From the NCBI GenBank assembly GCA_012839865.1, contig DUMO01000054.1, positions 1 to 64,000 of the forward strand: a DNA stretch of 64,000 nt. Direction: 5' to 3'. A model generated the notes under the pieces. The model did not search any database. It saw nothing but the letters and a program-made list of their open reading frames with translations, and was not told the origin of the DNA. Positions 54,290 to 63,743 of this stretch are shown here, piece by piece. This DNA comes from Clostridiaceae bacterium. Lineage in GTDB: Bacteria > Bacillota > Clostridia > CAYPLH01 > DUMO01. The position numbers and the translations under genes are program-made. Position 1 is the stretch's first letter, and each line of letters begins with the position of its first letter.

Positions 54290-55201
54290 ATGGGCGAGGT
54301 CTCTTTACCGCGAGCATGGGAAAGCTTGCTTGCTTCAATGAGCTTTTTACCGGTTATAGTAAAAAGCATAGAGAATTATTTCAACTCTGACTGGTCTATG
54401 AACCCAAATCGTCATGACCACTTTGAAATGGTTTATGTAAAAAAAGGTGACGGGATTTTTGAAGTGGCAGGTCAGCCTGTGCCTATTGGACCTAATGATA
54501 TATTAATCATCAAACCTAATCAGGTGCATAAATTGATCGTGAAATCCAAAACAGGATGCCAGTTTATTGTGTTAAGTTTCAGGTTTGCCGGCAAACTCAG
54601 CAAAGAATACTCGGAAATTTCTCTTGAGGACTTTTTGAATTTTGTTCGGGAAAATGAATCCGGAGCTTTTATTGTGCTGAAAGTAAATCAAAAAAACGAA
54701 ATTATTGATCTTTTGAACCGGATCATAAAGGAAAAAGAAAATGACGACATTGGGAGCGAATTCTTAAGGTATCTTTTAATTCTGGAGCTGTTTGTACTCC
54801 TTTCAAGGGCTCTTAAAATGGAGTGGGAAAACAGCATCAAAGGAAAAAGCCTTAAACTGAAAGAGCTCATAAGAATTGCGGTGGAGTTTATTTATAACAA
54901 TTTTGAGCGGGAAATTTCGGTTAAGGACATGGCGAACTACGTCTTTTTGAGCACAGGGTACTTTACACGGGCATTTAAGGAAGAGACGGGCATTACGCCT
55001 GTAAGCTACCTTCGGAAGGTAAGAATCGAAAGGGCGAAAGATCTGTTGGCGGAAACAGACATGAAAGTTGCCGAAATAGCACAAAGTGTGGGCTTTTCAA
55101 ACCAGCAGAGATTCAATGAAACATTCAGGCAACAAGTTAAAATGACTCCCCTGGAATACAGAAAAAGAAACCGTACCCCGAAAAACGGTTCCCGTGGTTG
55201 A
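54290..55201 (+). CDS. AraC-family transcriptional regulator
   Basis: 303 aa. N-terminal cupin-like sensor (about 20-110, with RHDHFEMVYVKKG and PIGPNDILIIKPNQVH), C-terminal AraC double helix-turn-helix (about 215-300, VSYLRKVRIERAKDLL and the GFSNQQRFNETFRQ core). Start at the ATG 54290 with GGGAGTG before it. It lies upstream of leuC, but there is no sign it controls that operon. Confidence 0.87.
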   Translation: MGEVSLPRAWESLLASMSFLPVIVKSIENYFNSDWSMNPNRHDHFEMVYVKKGDGIFEVAGQPVPIGPNDILIIKPNQVHKLIVKSKTGCQFIVLSFRFAGKLSKEYSEISLEDFLNFVRENESGAFIVLKVNQKNEIIDLLNRIIKEKENDDIGSEFLRYLLILELFVLLSRALKMEWENSIKGKSLKLKELIRIAVEFIYNNFEREISVKDMANYVFLSTGYFTRAFKEETGITPVSYLRKVRIERAKDLLAETDMKVAEIAQSVGFSNQQRFNETFRQQVKMTPLEYRKRNRTPKNGSRG

Positions 55202-55293
55202 TAAGCCGGGACAGAGCCGGGGATTAATATCACAAAACATTAAAAAACATAGAATTATTTGTCATAGAAACGTAAGATTGAGCTTTTCCGCAG

Positions 55294-55302
55294 TGGTATA
55301 AT
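55294..55302 (+). promoter_or_regulatory. extended -10 promoter of leuCDB
   Basis: TGGTATAAT with no good -35. It would give a leader of about 200 nt, which is structured. Confidence 0.5.
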
Positions 55303-55308
55303 CTATCC

Positions 55309-55509
55309 CAATAATATTTTGGTTAACCGATACAGGCTTTCGAAGCCGGATTTTATGAAATAAAGACCGCTTTCAGACCCGGCAGGGCGTTTGTGCAAAT
55401 GCAGTTTAATATTATTTCATAGCCATAAAAACCGGGCAGGTTGCGGATACTATTAATTTCTTTTTTTGAGACATGTCGTGAAATAAAAAAGCAATAAGGG
55501 GTTGGTAAT
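55309..55509 (+). other. structured leader of leuC
   Basis: TATGAAATAA (55354-55363) is exactly complementary to TTATTTCATA (55412-55421), enclosing a 48-base region. ACCCGG near 55378 can also pair with CCGGG at 55432, an alternative. A GGCTTTCGAAGCC hairpin lies just upstream. I could not match a T-box: the TGGnACCGCG motif is absent. Confidence 0.45.
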
Positions 55510-56772
55510 ATGGGAATGACAATGACCCAAAAAATATTGGCGGAGCATGCCGGGCTTTCCAGTGTGAGAGCCGGACAGTTGGTAAAGGCAAAGCTTGATA
55601 TGGTGCTGGGAAATGATATTACATCACCCGTGGCAATAAAGGAGTTTATGAAGATTGGCGCAGAGTGTGTTTTTGATACTGAAAAGATAGCAATTGTGCC
55701 TGACCATTTTACTCCAAACAAGGATATCAAGTCCGCTGAGCAGGCAAAATTTATCAGGGAATTTGCATATAAGATGGGTATAAAGAATTATTTTGAAATA
55801 GGCGAGATGGGTGTGGAGCATGCACTTTTGCCCGAAAAGGGGCTTGTTGTATGCGGCGACGTAGTAATCGGAGCAGATTCCCATACCTGCACATATGGAG
55901 CTCTTGGAGCTTTCTCAACCGGTGTGGGAAGCACGGATATGGCAGCAGCCATGGCAACCGGTGAGGCCTGGTTTAAAATACCTGAAGCAATCCGGTTTGT
56001 TTTAAAAGGCAAGCCGGGAAAGTGGGTAAGCGGAAAAGACATAATCCTTCACATTATCGGCATGATAGGTGTTGACGGTGCCCTGTACAAATCAATGGAA
56101 TTTACAGGTGAAGGACTGTCCCATTTATCCATGGACGACAGGTTTGCCATGGCAAACATGGCTATTGAAGCGGGCGGCAAAAATGGCATATTTGATGTCG
56201 ATGAAAAGACAATTGAGTATGTGAAGGAACACTCACGGAAAGCCTATAAGATTTTTACAGCTGATAATGATGCTGAATACGTTGAAGAATATGAAATTGA
56301 CCTTTCGGGGTTAAGACCGACTGTTGCCTTCCCGCACCTGCCGGAAAACACAAGGTCAATAGACGAGGTGGGCGATATAAGGATAGACCAGGTTGTTATA
56401 GGTTCATGCACAAACGGGAGAATAGAGGATCTCAGGATGGCTGCTTTGGTATTAAAGGGCAGAAAGGTGCATAAGGGCGTAAGATGCATTATAATTCCGG
56501 CAACCCAGAAAATATGGAGACAGGCAATGAACGAAGGATTGTTTGAAATATTTATCGATGCGGGAGCAGCGGTAAGTACTCCTACCTGCGGTCCATGCCT
56601 TGGTGGGCATATGGGCATACTGGCGAAAGGCGAAAGGGCTGTTGCCACCACCAACAGAAATTTTGTAGGAAGAATGGGCCATCCCGAGAGTGAAGTGTAT
56701 CTTGCAAGTCCTGCTGTTGCAGCAGCTTCTGCAGTAGCCGGGAAAATTGCCTCTCCTGAAGACCTTAAGTAG
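55510..56772 (+). CDS. leuC: 3-isopropylmalate dehydratase large subunit
   Basis: 420 aa aconitase-family subunit that isomerises 2- and 3-isopropylmalate in leucine synthesis; the size and sequence are of the archaeal/clostridial LeuC type. [4Fe-4S] cysteines lie in GSCTNGR (near 302) and [10 protein letters not shown] (near 362-365); [13 protein letters not shown] is also typical. AAGGGG precedes the ATG by eight bases. Homoaconitase or aconitase activity in a 2-oxoglutarate route is an alternative. Confidence 0.86.
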   Translation: MGMTMTQKILAEHAGLSSVRAGQLVKAKLDMVLGNDITSPVAIKEFMKIGAECVFDTEKIAIVPDHFTPNKDIKSAEQAKFIREFAYKMGIKNYFEIGEMGVEHALLPEKGLVVCGDVVIGADSHTCTYGALGAFSTGVGSTDMAAAMATGEAWFKIPEAIRFVLKGKPGKWVSGKDIILHIIGMIGVDGALYKSMEFTGEGLSHLSMDDRFAMANMAIEAGGKNGIFDVDEKTIEYVKEHSRKAYKIFTADNDAEYVEEYEIDLSGLRPTVAFPHLPENTRSIDEVGDIRIDQVVIGSCTNGRIEDLRMAALVLKGRKVHKGVRCIIIPATQKIWRQAMNEGLFEIFIDAGAAVSTPTCGPCLGGHMGILAKGERAVATTNRNFVGRMGHPESEVYLASPAVAAASAVAGKIASPEDLK

Positions 56773-56860
56773 AGAAAATTAATCAACACCCAAGCCTTGC
56801 TTAAAAGATGATTAATACAGCAGGTTTACAAAAAGGTAGAGTGTTAAGGAGTGAAGAACT

Positions 56861-57358
56861 ATGAAAGTAGAAGGAAAAGTCATTAAGTACGGGGACAATG
56901 TCGACACAGATGTCATAATACCTGCGCGGTATCTTAATACATCAGACCCGTCGGAATTGGCAAGGCATTGTATGGAGGACCTTGACAAGGATTTTTCATT
57001 AAAAGCTGAAACATGTAAGATTTTAGTCGCCGGGAAAAATTTTGGTTGCGGGTCTTCAAGGGAGCATGCTCCAATTGCTATAAAGGAGTCCGGTATTGAG
57101 TGCATTATTGCAAAGACCTTCGCCAGAATTTTTTTCAGAAATGCAATAAACATTGGCCTGCCTATTATTGAATGTCCCGAGGCGGCAACTGATATTGAAC
57201 CCTGGGATACGGTAATTGTGAATTTTGAAACCGGAACCATAACCAACGTTACAAAAGGCAGAAGCTATGTGGCAGAAGCGTTTCCGGACTTCATGAAAGA
57301 AATAATGGCAGCTGGCGGGCTGATTGGATATATCAGAAACATGTTTAAAAAGACATAA
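56861..57358 (+). CDS. leuD: 3-isopropylmalate dehydratase small subunit
   Basis: 165 aa partner of LeuC. Contains the substrate-loop region [14 protein letters not shown] and the swivelling [10 protein letters not shown] motif that holds the substrate carboxylate. AAGGAG is ten bases before the ATG. Organised leuC-leuD-leuB with tight spacing. Confidence 0.88.
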   Translation: MKVEGKVIKYGDNVDTDVIIPARYLNTSDPSELARHCMEDLDKDFSLKAETCKILVAGKNFGCGSSREHAPIAIKESGIECIIAKTFARIFFRNAINIGLPIIECPEAATDIEPWDTVIVNFETGTITNVTKGRSYVAEAFPDFMKEIMAAGGLIGYIRNMFKKT

Positions 57359-57371
57359 GGAGTTGAGTCGG

Positions 57372-58427
57372 ATGAAAGTATACAAAATTGGAGTCATACC
57401 CGGGGATGGTACCGGACCTGAGGTTGTGGAGGAAAGCGTAAAGGTTTTGAAGGCTGCGAGCAAAAAATTCGGGTTTTCAATTGATTTTGAATATTTTGAT
57501 TTCGGAGGAGAAAGGTATAAAAAGACCGGTATTATTCTTACAGATGAAGAAATAGAAAAGGTTGCCACAAAACAGGCAGTACTCCTGGGTGCCATCGGGC
57601 ATCCGGATGTAAAGCCGGGAATACTGGAAAGAGGAATTCTCCTGAAATTAAGATTTACTCTTGACCAATATATAAACTTAAGACCTGTCAAGTTGTATGA
57701 GGGTGTTGATACCCCCCTTAAGGATAAAGGGCCGGATGATATTAATTTTGTAGTTGTAAGGGAAAACACGGAAGGCCTTTATACAGGCGCAGGTGGTTTT
57801 TTGAGAAAGGGTACGCCTTACGAAGTTGCAATACAGGAATCCATCAGTACACGTCAGGGAGTTGAACGCTGTATCAGGTTTGCCTTTGAACTTGCCCGTA
57901 AAAGAAACAAAAAGAAAAAGCTGACCTTGTGCGGTAAAACCAATGTATTAACCTACGCCTTTGACCTTTGGGAAAGAACATTTTATGAAGTGGCAAAGGA
58001 ATATCCGGATATACAGACCGACTACTGCCATGTGGATGCTACATGCATGTGGATGGTGAAAAATCCTGAATTTTTTGATGTGATTGTTGCCGATAATCTA
58101 TTCGGCGATATAATCACTGATTTAGGTGCCGCAATACAGGGAGGAATGGGCATTGCAGCCGGTGGCAACATTAATCCCGAAGGTGTTTCGATGTTTGAAC
58201 CTATTGGCGGATCAGCTCCGAAGTATACCGGAAAGCGTATGATAAATCCGCTGGCGGCGATTGCTGCAGGTCAGATGATGATGGAACAGCTTGGCGAGGA
58301 TAAGGCAGCAGATGCAATTGAAAAGGCTGTCATGAAAGCTGTTAAGAATGATATAAAAAGCATGGCGGCAGGCAAGATGGGTTTTGCAACTGACGAGGTT
58401 GGGGACTTGATAGTAAGCTATTTATGA
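57372..58427 (+). CDS. leuB: 3-isopropylmalate dehydrogenase family
   Basis: 351 aa NAD-dependent beta-decarboxylating dehydrogenase. The GAIGHPDVKPGILERG..LLKLRFTLDQYINLRP region is like the actinobacterial-type LeuB; this segment is quoted in parts only. Conserved VADNLFGDIITDLGA metal site and GSAPKYTGK. The frame opens at 57324, but AAGGAG before the ATG at 57372 fixes the start. Isocitrate or homoisocitrate dehydrogenase are possible because a citrate-synthase-type gene is in the window. Confidence 0.8.
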   Translation: MKVYKIGVIPGDGTGPEVVEESVKVLKAASKKFGFSIDFEYFDFGGERYKKTGIILTDEEIEKVATKQAVLLGAIGHPDVKPGILERGILLKLRFTLDQYINLRPVKLYEGVDTPLKDKGPDDINFVVVRENTEGLYTGAGGFLRKGTPYEVAIQESISTRQGVERCIRFAFELARKRNKKKKLTLCGKTNVLTYAFDLWERTFYEVAKEYPDIQTDYCHVDATCMWMVKNPEFFDVIVADNLFGDIITDLGAAIQGGMGIAAGGNINPEGVSMFEPIGGSAPKYTGKRMINPLAAIAAGQMMMEQLGEDKAADAIEKAVMKAVKNDIKSMAAGKMGFATDEVGDLIVSYL

Positions 58428-58454
58428 AATTATCCTCCTTATTAAAAAAAACAG

Positions 58455-58575
58455 CAAGAATTCTCCCGCCTCTAAAACACCTTGCTCACTGTAGTGAGAG
58501 CATAGGCGGGAGATGAATTGCCAGGCATGTTTATCGAACAAAGCCCCCGCCTCTTAGGTTGCGGGAGTACGTCCA
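58455..58575 (+). mobile_element. probable IS200/IS605 right-end or omega-RNA remnant
   Basis: Inverted CTCCCGCCT (58463-58471) and AGGCGGGAG (58504-58512) flank a GCTCACT/AGTGAG hairpin, then ATGTTTATCGAACAAAGC and a CCCGC/GCGGG stem-loop. Layout and the coded phrase FIEQSPRLLGCGS look like the 3' end of a clostridial tnpB overlapping its omega-RNA scaffold. No tnpB or tnpA is present. Recognition from memory of such ends, not a search. Confidence 0.5.
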
Positions 58576-58590
58576 TCAATCAAAAAAAGC

Positions 58591-58634
58591 AAAAAGGTTT
58601 ATTCGCAATAATTGCCTTGAGAATAAGCCTTTTT
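58591..58634 (+). terminator. plus-strand terminator-like hairpin
   Basis: AAAAAGGTTTATTC and GAATAAGCCTTTTT form a 14-bp stem with one G-T pair around 16 bases, ending in a T-run. It may end leuB transcription. Confidence 0.65.
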
Positions 58635-58767
58635 GCAAAAAGATCTTTTCAGCGGCCTGATATAATTGTTGTTCATCTCAAACTCGAACAGGACGCTTTT
58701 TTTATTTTATCGACGCCTGCTTAAACTACATATAAAATGCATCAGCAAAGCTCAAAATTCATTAGCA

Positions 58768-58795
58768 AGAAAAAAGTGAGGCGATCTCCCTCACT
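58768..58795 (-). terminator. terminator of the lexA-like gene
   Basis: Minus-strand AGTGAGG/CCTCACT stem followed by TTTTT, 52 bases past the lexA-like stop. Confidence 0.7.
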
Positions 58796-58847
58796 GTTTA
58801 ACACCGCTCTACAACTCAAAACCTTTAATATTACTGTTTAGGCAACA

Positions 58848-59477
58848 TTAAAAAATGGTGTACTTGCAAATTACCTTTCCTACGATGATTGCTTCGGATT
58901 TCAAAAATTCTTCCTTGCCGAAAAGGTCATCGTCAGCCTTAAGGGTCATCTTTTCAGGGTCCTCATTCTCATAGTAATATCTTAAAAGAGAATGGTTGTC
59001 ATAAAGAACTAAAACTATATCTCCGTCGTCAAGTTCGTATTTTCTGCTTATAACAAGCATGTCATCATAGGATATTTTGTTAAGGCTGTTATCAGGACAT
59101 TTAATAAGAAAGCAATCATCATGTGAATTAAGTGCCATTGGCGGCATAGGCTGATATTTGTTCAAGTTGTATATGCTATACAAATCCTGTATGTTTCTTT
59201 TTGTGACTTTCTTTATCTCAGGGATATAAACCGGTTCGATATAAAGAGAATTGGTAGATACAAGCTGAATAGAACGAGCCATGCCAATTTCTCTCTTAAT
59301 GACACCTTTTTGCTCCAAACGGTTTAAAATTCCCTGTACAGCCCCTGGAGTTTTTTCTCCAAGCATTTCGCCAATTTCTCTGACCGTCGGGGGAATACCC
59401 TTTGATTTTATAAATGTTTCAATTGCTGTGTACACCTTTTTTTGTTTTGAGGTTAGAGTGTTAAATACTGCATCCAT
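58848..59477 (-). CDS. LexA-like repressor with degenerate peptidase domain
   Basis: 209 aa. Residues 1-70 are a LexA-type winged helix (LTSKQKKVYTAIE, PPTVREIGEMLG, GAVQGILNRLEQKG). The C-terminal S24-like domain keeps a serine in the GDSM position (Ser131 in DNSL) but the catalytic lysine of the VKRF motif is replaced (LLRY, Leu165) and no Ala-Gly cleavage site is seen. It probably cannot cleave itself, so it would not be an SOS repressor. Start is ATG 59477 after AGGTG. Confidence 0.78.
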   Translation of the reverse strand: MDAVFNTLTSKQKKVYTAIETFIKSKGIPPTVREIGEMLGEKTPGAVQGILNRLEQKGVIKREIGMARSIQLVSTNSLYIEPVYIPEIKKVTKRNIQDLYSIYNLNKYQPMPPMALNSHDDCFLIKCPDNSLNKISYDDMLVISRKYELDDGDIVLVLYDNHSLLRYYYENEDPEKMTLKADDDLFGKEEFLKSEAIIVGKVICKYTIF

Positions 59478-59812
59478 TGCTACCACACCTTTACTATTGT
59501 AATAAATTATAAAATAACACACTGATTCCCTGTAAATATATAATCTTGGGACAACAATTTTATTAAAGATATAATATCATTTATGTAAACATGATGCAAT
59601 AGGAACTGTCAATATTATAGTATCATTTATTGGCAAAGCTAATATTCATAAGGGTAAAAGCCATGTTGACGCATCCTTGTTTCATACATATTCAGCTCTG
59701 AAACAGTGATAAGGTTTTAGCTTGCCACATCCTTTATGTTAAAGTATAATTTGATTATTGCAAATAACAGGCTTGCAATTTTATGTGAAATTCAGGAGAT
59801 GAGATAATTATT
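59478..59812. other. divergent region between lexA-like gene and folE
   Basis: 335 bases, AT-rich. TATAATATCATTTATG near 59570 is repeated as TATAGTATCATTTATTG near 59616, and both could hold binding sites or -10 elements. I see no CGAACnnnnGTTCG SOS box. Confidence 0.45.
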
Positions 59813-60376
59813 ATGATAGATAAGGAACGTGTGAAGGCCGCTGTCCGGGAGCTTCTTTTGGCAATAGGCGAGAATCCGGACCGGGAAGGTTTGGTTGAAA
59901 CACCCGGCAGGGTCGCAAACATGTATGAAGAAATTTTTGCCGGTTTGTACAAGGACCCCAGGAAAGAAGTTAAAATGTTCAATGAAGCAGAACATGAAGA
60001 AATGATAATTGTAAAGGACATTCCTTTATACTCTGTATGCGAACATCATCTGTTGCCTTTTGTAGGAGTCGCCCATGTCGTATATATCCCCAGAAAAGGG
60101 AAAATCATAGGACTCAGCAAACTTGCAAGGGTAGTTGATATTCTTGCGAAAAAGCCTCAGCTTCAGGAAAGGCTTACCAGTGAAATTGCCGACACACTTA
60201 TGGAAACACTGCAGCCTTTGGGAGTTGCAGTTGTAATAAAAGCGGAGCACCTTTGCATGACAATGCGGGGAATTAAAAAACCCGGGTCAAAAACCATAAC
60301 CTCTGCCTTGAGGGGAACTGTGCGAAAAGATGAAAGAACCAGGCTTGAAGTCATGTCCCTGATAGGACAGGCGTGA
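59813..60376 (+). CDS. folE: GTP cyclohydrolase I
   Basis: 187 aa enzyme converting GTP to dihydroneopterin triphosphate, the first step of folate synthesis. The zinc-site motif [12 protein letters not shown] and the CMTMRGIKK motif are intact, and the [14 protein letters not shown]-like N-terminal stretch is typical (here [14 protein letters not shown]). folP and folB lie 2.2 kb downstream. A terminator follows. Confidence 0.95.
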   Translation: MIDKERVKAAVRELLLAIGENPDREGLVETPGRVANMYEEIFAGLYKDPRKEVKMFNEAEHEEMIIVKDIPLYSVCEHHLLPFVGVAHVVYIPRKGKIIGLSKLARVVDILAKKPQLQERLTSEIADTLMETLQPLGVAVVIKAEHLCMTMRGIKKPGSKTITSALRGTVRKDERTRLEVMSLIGQA

Positions 60377-60413
60377 AACGTGATATTTTATAATAATCGG
60401 AATCCCGTACTGA

Positions 60414-60445
60414 ATACAGCGTCGGTAATAGACGCTGTATTTTTA
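60414..60445 (+). terminator. terminator after folE
   Basis: ATACAGCGTC and GACGCTGTAT form a perfect 10-bp stem with a 7-base loop, followed by TTTTTAT. Confidence 0.88.
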
Positions 60446-60448
60446 TAA

Positions 60449-60544
60449 AAGAAATGTGTGCAGCACAATAATAAATGGCTTTATTTTGCTGGAAAACCAG
60501 GTGGGCTGAAGGCAAAAATGCGTGAAAAAAACCTGTCCCACCTG
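60449..60544. repeat. half-element, repeat family copy 3
   Basis: AAAGAAATGTGTGCAGCACAATAA at the left matches the end of the 21933 element in parts, followed by GGCTTTATTTTG and CTGAAGGCAAAAATGCGTG. Only one arm is present; it ends in a CAGGTGGG/CCCACCTG hairpin (60498-60505 and 60537-60544). Confidence 0.7.
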
Positions 60545-60549
60545 AACAA

Positions 60550-61923
60550 TTACTTCGCATATCTCTTGACCATAAACTTATGATGCTTGCTTTCCTGTAT
60601 ATATTTTTCCATGGCAGGTTCAATCTCATGTTTGTTCAAATACCTGAACCTGATGGTTGTATGGTTCTCAAAGCCGTTTTCCAGGACTACTTTCATGACG
60701 GTTTTGTGGTCAACATGGTATTTGTTCATTACCTCCTGGACGGTAATATAATCACTGATAGGCCGGGGTATCAAGGGGTCTCCTCCGAAGTACCTGTCAC
60801 AAAGCTGGGATATGGTTGTAGGATTGCTGTCCAGCTCTTTTGCAATTTCAACGTAGGTCATGCCCTTTTTGCGAAGCTCCCATAAAGTTTCCCTGGAAAT
60901 GTTCTTTTTATCCTGGGCAGCGCTTTTATAAATAAAGCCATAGCTTGCAATAAATTCTTCAATGGACATGTTCCGCAGTTTGGCATGCCTCTTTACATAC
61001 CCGTACAAAACGTTGTTTGAGTGCAGATTATAAATAAACTTGCCCTGGGCAACCTTCGATAATCTTTTTATCATGTTTTCATCAAAATGCCTCTTTTTTG
61101 CTGCCTTGATTTCGTTTTGAAGTTCCTTCCTGTTTTCCTTGTCTCCTATTGTTCTGTAAAGGTAATATTCCTTTGCTTTAAAGGTTGATGATTCAAAAAC
61201 AGTAACAAGCATTGCAGCAAGACCCAGCTTTCTGAAAGCTGAAGTATTTAAAAGCAGGATGTCATCCAATTCAAGGTTTTTATTCTTGAATATTTTATGC
61301 ATGTAATAGAATGCATTTTCCAGAGACTGATCCGATGACCATTTTACCTTATACCTGAAATCAGCAGGATGGAACTTGCCGGGGTAAACAAAATTGAAAA
61401 GCTCATAAATTGACCAGTTGAACCTGGACAGCACATTGTATATTCCATGCTTTTGCAGCCTCTTTTTCCAATCCAGGAGGGGTATATCCCGGACATGGGT
61501 TATACCTTCCCTTTTTACCATTACCTTTACCGCTTCAATTATGTAATTGTCGTTTTCCCACAGCCCATGCTTGCTCCACATCCATTCTGTCAGGATACGG
61601 TCCCTGAACTCATTGGGATATGCATTCTTGAGTATGGCAAGAATGTCATTGTTGAAATTGAGTTGTATCATGCCTGACAGTCTCCAATTGACAAGCTTCT
61701 CTTTAATCTGTTTCAGATTCAGGGTTGGAAGATCGTTGGGACTGAGTCCTTCAAGGGTTTCAAGGCAGTACCTTGTTATAATGGAGCACCGTGTCTTAAT
61801 GCCGTTTGTGTCCTTTTCCTGGACCCAGAAGTTTTTAGGAAAATTACTGCCTGTTTCAAGTACATCTCTATAGGTTGACAATGCTTCAAGCTCAATTGTG
61901 CTTAGTTTAAAAATGTTAATCAT
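60550..61923 (-). CDS. DUF4046-like protein with C-terminal HTH
   Basis: 457 aa, possibly of the DUF4046 group. Repeated Trp- and Tyr-rich units (for example SGMIQLNFNNDILAIL, and GIYNVLSRFNWSIYELF) fill the first 230 residues, and the C-terminus carries a helix-turn-helix (TYVEIAKELDSNPTTISQL, near 373). AGGAG is eight bases before the ATG. No mobile-element signs; a DNA-binding role is inferred from the HTH. Confidence 0.62.
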   Translation of the reverse strand: MINIFKLSTIELEALSTYRDVLETGSNFPKNFWVQEKDTNGIKTRCSIITRYCLETLEGLSPNDLPTLNLKQIKEKLVNWRLSGMIQLNFNNDILAILKNAYPNEFRDRILTEWMWSKHGLWENDNYIIEAVKVMVKREGITHVRDIPLLDWKKRLQKHGIYNVLSRFNWSIYELFNFVYPGKFHPADFRYKVKWSSDQSLENAFYYMHKIFKNKNLELDDILLLNTSAFRKLGLAAMLVTVFESSTFKAKEYYLYRTIGDKENRKELQNEIKAAKKRHFDENMIKRLSKVAQGKFIYNLHSNNVLYGYVKRHAKLRNMSIEEFIASYGFIYKSAAQDKKNISRETLWELRKKGMTYVEIAKELDSNPTTISQLCDRYFGGDPLIPRPISDYITVQEVMNKYHVDHKTVMKVVLENGFENHTTIRFRYLNKHEIEPAMEKYIQESKHHKFMVKRYAK

Positions 61924-62541
61924 ATCTAAACTCCTGTGTTGGTGGTTGTTGTGTCAATATTGGCATAAAAAAGTTGTTTTATATATATATCTGATGATTA
62001 TTAGCTAAAAAGCAAAGTTGACCAACTTTTTCTGCAATTCGTATTACATAAAAGTATAACCATGCCAACCATGATTATATATATATTTACAAAAAACATG
62101 ATTTAATTTATTACGTGAGAAGTTCACCCAATCAGCTTTTTAGCGCAATCATTTGATATTCAGCTATTTTAATTGTAATATTATATTACACTGTGAATCA
62201 AGAGATTTTTTGATACGTCGAATACAATTAATTGCCGTTTTTTTGTACAATTTGCATGAAAAAAATCCTTTTATAATGAAAGTAATTTTCTATTTCCACA
62301 TTGGAAACTATAATTAATGTATTATATAATAAAAATTCAGGGTTTACATGATTATTCTGTTTTTGAAATATATTTGCTTAATGCCCCAGATAACGGGCTT
62401 TTTTGAGAATTATCTTTTGCTGAAGCAACCTTGGCGGTATGACAGATGCTGCATATATATCAAAGAAAGCAGCGGAAGACGGGCAGGAGTTGAATTTTAT
62501 ATGTGAAAGATACTTGGACAAATGTCGAAGGTTGAAAGGGG
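61924..62541. other. AT-rich region upstream of folP
   Basis: About 620 bases with no gene. It has a perfect hairpin AAAGTTG/CAACTTT near 62013-62028, several TATATATA runs, and a terminator-like GCCC/GGGC hairpin with T6 at 62383-62404. TTGGAA with TATAAT 18 bp later near 62303-62332 could be a promoter. Confidence 0.5.
62383..62404 (+). terminator. small terminator-like hairpin
   Basis: GCCC cagataac GGGC followed by TTTTTT, in the leader region of folP. It may be an attenuator-like element or end an unseen short transcript. Confidence 0.5.
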
Positions 62542-63729
62542 ATGATCAAAATTAACGCACGCATAATTGATATTAGCAACCTGAATGAGGCAAAAAGACA
62601 TATAGCCAATATCGGCGCTGATGTTGACGGTCTGGCCTGGCTTGCTCCAAAGGCCGTGCATATTAATATTTTAATTGAAAATGTAAGTTCCTATGCTGCA
62701 AACATTATAAAGCAGGAGATGCTGGGAAAAGGCGGAGACGCCGCAGTACACAGGGGCGTGGTAAGCTGCAGCATAGATAAATCAAATGTGCTCATTATGG
62801 GGACTTACAACCAGTATCTGAAGCTTATTTACAAATTGAAAATGCAGTCCGGGACTTTAAAATTAATTGCAGAGGAGATACAAAAAGTCCTGGAGGTTTA
62901 TAACGTTAAAAAGCAACTGCCTTTTGTTTGCCGGAATAAAAAGCTGCCTGTCGGCGAGCGTACATTGGTTATGGGTATCTTAAACGTAACACCGGACTCC
63001 TTTTCGGACGGAGGAAGTTACACCAGTGTTGAACGGGCTGTGAAAAAAGCCAGGGAAATGTGCGAAGCCGGAGCGGATATAATTGATGTGGGAGGGGAAT
63101 CCACCCGTCCGGGGCATACTCCGGTAGACCCGTTTGTGGAAATAAACCGTGTGCTGCCTGTTGTGGAAAAACTGGTTTCCATGATCGATGTTCCTATTTC
63201 AGTGGATACATCAAAGGCAATTGTTGCAGAAAAAGTATTGGCTGCAGGCGCCCATATCATCAATGATGTCTGGGGGCTTCAAAAGGACCCGGCCATGGCC
63301 GATGTGGTTGCAAAATATGGTGCCGGAGTTATTCTGATGCACAACAGCGAGCAAAAGAAGTACAACGATTTGATGGGAGACATTATACGTTATTTGAGAG
63401 AAAGTATTGATATTGCAATCAAAGCTGGCATTGACCAAAGGGGAATTGTTATTGATCCCGGGATTGGATTCGGGAAAAACCTTGAACAGAACCTGGAGGT
63501 AATGAACAGGCTGGCGGAGCTTAGAACCCTCAATTACCCGATACTTCTCGGGACATCAAGGAAGTCAATAATCGGGGATATACTGGAGCTTCCTGTAAAT
63601 GAACGCCTGGAGGGTACTGCCGCGACAGTGACATTGGGCATCTCAAAGGGCGTCAATATCATAAGGGTGCACGATGTCAAAGAAATGGTAAGAGTTGCAA
63701 GAATGACGGATGCTATGATAAAATTATAG
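62542..63729 (+). CDS. folP: dihydropteroate synthase
   Basis: 395 aa, condensing 6-hydroxymethyl-dihydropterin pyrophosphate with p-aminobenzoate. The catalytic domain begins near residue 135 with GILNVTPDSFSDGG, then DIIDVGGESTRPG and the GIGFGKNLEQN region. The first 130 residues are an extra N-terminal domain seen in clostridial enzymes; its role is unclear. GAAGG lies ten bases before the ATG; followed at 15 bases by folB. Confidence 0.93.
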   Translation: MIKINARIIDISNLNEAKRHIANIGADVDGLAWLAPKAVHINILIENVSSYAANIIKQEMLGKGGDAAVHRGVVSCSIDKSNVLIMGTYNQYLKLIYKLKMQSGTLKLIAEEIQKVLEVYNVKKQLPFVCRNKKLPVGERTLVMGILNVTPDSFSDGGSYTSVERAVKKAREMCEAGADIIDVGGESTRPGHTPVDPFVEINRVLPVVEKLVSMIDVPISVDTSKAIVAEKVLAAGAHIINDVWGLQKDPAMADVVAKYGAGVILMHNSEQKKYNDLMGDIIRYLRESIDIAIKAGIDQRGIVIDPGIGFGKNLEQNLEVMNRLAELRTLNYPILLGTSRKSIIGDILELPVNERLEGTAATVTLGISKGVNIIRVHDVKEMVRVARMTDAMIKL

Positions 63730-63743
63730 CCTGAGGTTTTAAT

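Larger units (their letters stand above)
58428..58847. other. intergenic region with IS605-like remnant and terminators
   Basis: 420 bases with no intact gene, holding a probable transposon right-end remnant and two opposed terminators, described separately. Confidence 0.6.

Noticed and set aside
55309-55509. T-box leader of leuC
   Set aside because: The TGGnACCGCG antiterminator motif and a specifier loop are not visible.
58518-58724. 68-codon frame after leuB as an independent gene
   Set aside because: Only its first part resembles a transposase tail; treated as part of the IS605 remnant.
62000-62540. THF riboswitch upstream of folP
   Set aside because: No GGAGAGUAG-type core found; only AT-rich hairpins and a small terminator.
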